A DNA stretch of 26,934 bases, taken from positions 1-26,934 of the forward strand of contig CALGNK010000044.1 in the NCBI GenBank assembly GCA_937958695.1, written 5' to 3'. Source of the DNA: an uncultured bacterium (GTDB taxonomy: Bacteria > DUMJ01). The translations under genes and the position numbers were made by a program. Shown here piece by piece: positions 23,933 through 26,934 of the stretch; the stretch's first letter is position 1, and each line of letters opens with the position of its first letter. The notes under the pieces were generated by a model, which was not told the origin of the DNA, ran no database searches, and was given only the letters and a program-made list of their open reading frames with translations.

Positions 23933-23961
23933 TTTACTAAACTCTTCCCTAATTATATAAT
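23933..23961 (+). promoter_or_regulatory. Promoter of the DUF438 gene
   Basis: Perfect -10 TATAAT (23956-23961), 17-base spacer and a partial -35 TTTACT (23933-23938). GGAGG lies 7 bases before the ATG at 23997. Divergent from the ANTAR promoter. Confidence 0.55.
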
Positions 23962-23996
23962 ATTAATAAACATTATCATAATTTTGGAGGATAAAG

Positions 23997-25211
23997 ATGA
24001 GTGAATACTTTGGTAGAGAAAGAGACAGGAAAGAAATTTTAAAGGATATTATTAGAAAACTCCATTCAGGTGTAGACCCTGTAGAAGCCAAGAGGCAGTT
24101 TAAGGAACTTTTAGGTAGTGTAGATGCCTTAGAGATCTCTAAAGTAGAGCAAGAGCTTGTGCAAGAAGGTATATCTAGGGATGAAATCCAAAAATTATGC
24201 GAGGTCCATCTAGAGATATTTAAAGAGTCTCTTGAGAAGAAGGAAGAAGAGTTAAGGTTAGGTCATCCTATAAATATCCTCAAAGAGGAGCATAAAATCC
24301 TCCTAGATTTTGCCTTTAGGCTTCAGAATATTGTAAGCGGGATAGATACTCCTGAAAGCTTTACTAGCAAAAGAGATGAAATATTAGACATAATTGAACA
24401 TCTTAAGGAGTCTGAAAAACACTATCTTAGAGAAGAAAATGTCTTGTTCCCTTATCTTGAGAAACATGGTATAGTGGAACCTCCAGCTGTAATGTGGAAG
24501 GAGCATGATATGATTCGTTCAACAAAAAAAGAGATTTATTCTGCTTTTGAAGGAATAGATGATGATTTCCATAACTCTTTAGAGAGATTAACATCTTCTA
24601 CTGAGAATTTATCTCAACTACTCTCAAGTCATTTCTATAAAGAGAATAACATACTCTTTCCTACAGGCTTAAGGGTCATTCAGGATTCTGAATGGATAGA
24701 TATAAGGTCTCAATTTGACGAAATAGGATACTGTTGTTTTACCCCAGAATCTACTTTAGTACCATTGGAAAAGATAAGTCAAGAGAGTGTAGAACCCAAG
24801 AGAGAAGAGGGTGTAATTACCCTAGAGACAGGGAGTTTTACTACCGATGAGCTAGAAAGCCTTTTAAATACTCTGCCGGTAGATATAACGTTCGTAGATA
24901 AAAATGACTCTGTTAAGTACTTTAGTCAGACCAAAGACAGGATATTTGTAAGGACGAAGGCTGTTATAGGGAGAAAGGTCCAGCAGTGTCATCCGCAGAA
25001 GAGTCTACATGTAGTTAATCAGATAGTAGAAGATTTTAGAAGTGGTAAGAGAGATTCTGCAGAGTTCTGGATTAACCTAAATAATAGGCTTATCTACATA
25101 AGATACTTTGCGGTACGAGATAAGAACGGAAACTATCTAGGGACCCTAGAGGTAACCCAAGATATTACAGATATAAAGAAGATAGAAGGAGAGAAGAGGC
25201 TCCTAGATTGA
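23997..25211 (+). CDS. DUF438-hemerythrin-PAS protein
   Basis: A 404-residue protein. The N-terminal ~80 residues are DUF438 (LKDIIRKLHSGVDPVEAKRQFKELL). Residues ~92-235 form a hemerythrin-like helical bundle with His/Glu ligand candidates in HPINILKEEHK, HYLREENVLFPYLEKHG, WKEHDMIR and SHFYKENNILFP. The C-terminal ~125 residues are a PAS domain (LPVDITFVDKNDSVKYFSQ, IGRKVQQCHP, FAVRDKNGNYLGTLEVTQD). Relatives are found in anaerobes and are thought to sense oxygen, nitric oxide or redox state through the di-iron and PAS sites. No output domain is present, so it probably signals by protein contact. It is transcribed divergently from the ANTAR gene; a functional link is not shown. Confidence 0.9.
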   Translation: MSEYFGRERDRKEILKDIIRKLHSGVDPVEAKRQFKELLGSVDALEISKVEQELVQEGISRDEIQKLCEVHLEIFKESLEKKEEELRLGHPINILKEEHKILLDFAFRLQNIVSGIDTPESFTSKRDEILDIIEHLKESEKHYLREENVLFPYLEKHGIVEPPAVMWKEHDMIRSTKKEIYSAFEGIDDDFHNSLERLTSSTENLSQLLSSHFYKENNILFPTGLRVIQDSEWIDIRSQFDEIGYCCFTPESTLVPLEKISQESVEPKREEGVITLETGSFTTDELESLLNTLPVDITFVDKNDSVKYFSQTKDRIFVRTKAVIGRKVQQCHPQKSLHVVNQIVEDFRSGKRDSAEFWINLNNRLIYIRYFAVRDKNGNYLGTLEVTQDITDIKKIEGEKRLLD

Positions 25212-25229
25212 GGTCAACGATAAATACTA

Positions 25230-25291
25230 TTACAGGCGGAATATGGTTCCCTCGGAGCTCGTTTATTCTAATATCCATATCCCGCCTGTAA
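25230..25291. terminator. Hairpin between convergent genes
   Basis: TTACAGGCGG (25230-25239) and its complement (25282-25291) enclose a second paired segment ATATGG/CCATAT with a single mismatch between them, giving about 16 pairs. The 28-base apex includes the palindrome GAGCTC. It lies between the DUF438 stop and the convergent UroD-family gene and probably ends both transcripts, although U tracts are poor. Confidence 0.6.
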
Positions 25292-25294
25292 GTA

Positions 25295-26656
25295 CTATAA
25301 TCCTTTTTCTACGATCGCTTTTTCTATAGTCTCTCTTAATTCTTCTACCGAAGGAATAATACTTATATATGTGGGTTTCCCATCTATACATATAGTTGGT
25401 ATATTGGGAACTTTCAATTTTATCATACGTGCCACTGATTCTCTTTCCTTTATCTTGTATTCCTTCCATTCTACCTTGTCCTCTAGTCCTTTAATTGCAG
25501 ATTTTACCGCTTCTACAACGTATTGACAAGGAGCACAAGATTCAGAGTCCAGTGTGATTATATCTAAGATGACTTTTTTTGCATTTTTATAGTCAGGTAA
25601 TTTTATATCGATATCTTCGAAACCACTTTTTATATCCTGCCTCATAAACTCTGCTACATCTCCATGGACTGCACTGGCTATGGCTTTTATATTCTCTGGA
25701 GGGGTATTAAAAGGTATGTCACATCCAGGAGAGAGGATATATCCCTTTTTACCACCTATCTGCATAAGATTTTCTGCTTCTCTTATATTATCTAATGGAG
25801 TTCCAAAGAGCATAGTTACAGTAAGCTTTATATTTCCACCTAGGGATACTCCATACTTACTGCATATCTCCTTGGCATATCTTAAGTCAACATTTTCATC
25901 TATTGAAATATTATCAGGCTTACACTTACACATAGCCTCTATATTCCTTGTAGCATCACCACAGACAAAAAGAGAACACGCCTTTCCTCTTTCTTTAATG
26001 TATTCAAATACTGGAATGATATACGGTGTAACAAATTCTTCAAAACTATTCGGAGATATCTGAGATGTCATAGGATCCACAATAGCCACTACATCAACAC
26101 CAGTATCGATATACATTTTGGCACTATTTGTCGAAACATTCTGGCAGAATCTCATAAGTTTATGAAGCTCTTCTGGCTCATCCATCATCTGATAGAATAT
26201 ATCAGTCCCCTTAAGATGCAATGCTAGAGTAAAGGGTCCGATAACAAGTCCATATATGGCTATCTTATCCCCTAATCTTTTAACTATCTCCCTACTAGCT
26301 TTTAGAACTATTGGAAATCTTCCATCCTCCTCTGTTGGTATCTTTAAATCTTCGATAGTTTTCCCTTCTGCTAGTGGGTGCGAAGCTACCGAAGGAGGAT
26401 TTGTATCTGAGTATATAAGTTTACACCCTAGAGCTTCTGCTTCTATTTGAAGGTCAAATGTTACTGGTAATCCATCTGGCTTGTATAGTTCGAATGCCTT
26501 TATTGCCCCTTCAACTATATATTTGTCATTCTTGAAGTACTCTTCTGCACTGACCCCTATAAGACTTGCAGAGTGACAGCCTACAAATGGAACCCAAGGT
26601 GTTCTTTCTACCTCCCCGTTATGTATAGCCTTTAAGAGTAATTCTTTTGAATTCAC
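25295..26656 (-). CDS. UroD/MtaA-like methyltransferase fused to a thioredoxin-fold domain
   Basis: 453 residues. Residues ~1-340 are the uroporphyrinogen decarboxylase superfamily barrel of the corrinoid methyltransferase branch (ELLLKAIHNGEVERTPWVPF, MRFCQNVSTNSAKMY, VDVVAIVDPMTSQISP, GCDIPFNTPPENI). In MtaA/MtbA zinc is held by H-x-C plus a distal Cys. Here the segment reads FVCGDA (~230), so Cys is present but His is Phe; the distal Cys is in SPGCDIP (~313). Residues ~355-453 are a thioredoxin/glutaredoxin-like domain with CAPC (~370) and the cis-Pro segment VPNIPTICIDG. A UroD of haem synthesis is unlikely because of the fusion and motifs. Start is GTG at 26656 after GGGAG. Substrate unknown; methyl transfer with redox partner is inference. 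Confidence 0.82.
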   Translation of the reverse strand: MNSKELLLKAIHNGEVERTPWVPFVGCHSASLIGVSAEEYFKNDKYIVEGAIKAFELYKPDGLPVTFDLQIEAEALGCKLIYSDTNPPSVASHPLAEGKTIEDLKIPTEEDGRFPIVLKASREIVKRLGDKIAIYGLVIGPFTLALHLKGTDIFYQMMDEPEELHKLMRFCQNVSTNSAKMYIDTGVDVVAIVDPMTSQISPNSFEEFVTPYIIPVFEYIKERGKACSLFVCGDATRNIEAMCKCKPDNISIDENVDLRYAKEICSKYGVSLGGNIKLTVTMLFGTPLDNIREAENLMQIGGKKGYILSPGCDIPFNTPPENIKAIASAVHGDVAEFMRQDIKSGFEDIDIKLPDYKNAKKVILDIITLDSESCAPCQYVVEAVKSAIKGLEDKVEWKEYKIKERESVARMIKLKVPNIPTICIDGKPTYISIIPSVEELRETIEKAIVEKGL

Positions 26657-26719
26657 TATCTCACTCCCTTTTATAATATTTTATCTAAGATTTTATTTTA
26701 ACATATCCTATGGTTTAAT

Positions 26720-26934
26720 TTAAATTTTAGAAACTAAACGTCTTAACTTTTTTAATGCTTTATTTTCTATCTGTCTTATTCTTTCTCTAGTTACATCGAA
26801 TATCTTTCCAACTTCTTCTAATGTATGAGGCCTCTCTCCACCTAAACCAAATCTAAGTATTAGTATTTCTCTTTCTCTTGGAGAAAGTCCTTCCAATATC
26901 TCCTGAATATCCTCTGAAAGTAAATGTTGAGAGG
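26720..26934 (-). CDS. RNA polymerase sigma-70 factor, 3' end only
   Basis: The last 70 codons of a sigma-70 family factor; the gene continues beyond the window. Region 4 is clear: [17 protein letters not shown], then [29 protein letters not shown], which contains the -35-binding helix-turn-helix. The match to primary sigma factors (SigA/RpoD: [28 protein letters not shown]) is very close, so this is probably the housekeeping sigma, consistent with the TTGACA/TATAAT promoters seen here. An alternative sigma of the same group cannot be ruled out from the fragment. No terminator hairpin follows. Confidence 0.9.
   Translation of the reverse strand, partial: SQHLLSEDIQEILEGLSPREREILILRFGLGGERPHTLEEVGKIFDVTRERIRQIENKALKKLRRLVSKI

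Noticed and set aside
25263-25469. A 68-codon minus-strand frame at the end of the UroD-family gene
   Set aside because: It is an out-of-frame shadow of the thioredoxin-like domain and covers the terminator hairpin.

Overview
The window is a gene-dense stretch of an AT-rich bacterial chromosome. Arg is mostly AGA/AGG and Ile mostly ATA, a pattern often seen in thermophilic, low-GC anaerobes. Nothing here fixes the taxon. Bacterial markers are AccA/AccD, Pol I, a sigma-70 region 4, strong TTGACA/TATAAT promoters and GGAGG ribosome sites. A fused homocysteine methyltransferase/methylenetetrahydrofolate reductase, a corrinoid-type UroD-family methyltransferase and a DUF438-hemerythrin-PAS protein fit an anaerobic lifestyle, by inference.

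Left part (1-11.5 kb, + strand): the 3' end of accD, then accA, whose stop codon lies inside an antisense tRNA-Leu(CAA). The overlapping cluster polA-purD-purB follows. Next come a damaged sugar ABC permease gene and an intact GH31 alpha-glycosidase, apparently the remains of a sugar-uptake locus. The homocysteine methyltransferase/MTHFR gene is interrupted by two in-frame stop codons but is readable to its natural end.

Middle (11.5-20.2 kb): a three-gene, overlapping prepilin operon on the + strand, including a 1064-residue prepilin, runs tail-to-tail with a minus-strand operon of MoxR ATPase, DUF58 protein and DUF4129 membrane protein. The leader of the MoxR operon holds a textbook fluoride (crcB-motif) riboswitch. 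It has a consensus promoter, the pseudoknot aptamer, and a terminator that reuses the 3' side of the aptamer. A fluoride sensor in front of this operon is the most unexpected feature of the window.

Right part (20.3-26.9 kb): a nitrogen-control neighbourhood. A GltB-type glutamate synthase protein and a GAF-ANTAR antiterminator protein are both on the minus strand. Both have leaders with the same tandem-hairpin, six-base-loop RNA element placed right at the predicted transcription start. This looks like an ANTAR regulon: the regulator would control glutamate synthase and itself. Between them are a P-II (glnB) gene that lost its middle and an internally deleted IS256-family element. That element has clipped the end of the ANTAR gene and supplies its last codons. 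Beyond lie the DUF438-hemerythrin-PAS protein, a UroD/MtaA-like protein fused to a thioredoxin-fold domain, and the 3' end of a sigma-70 gene.
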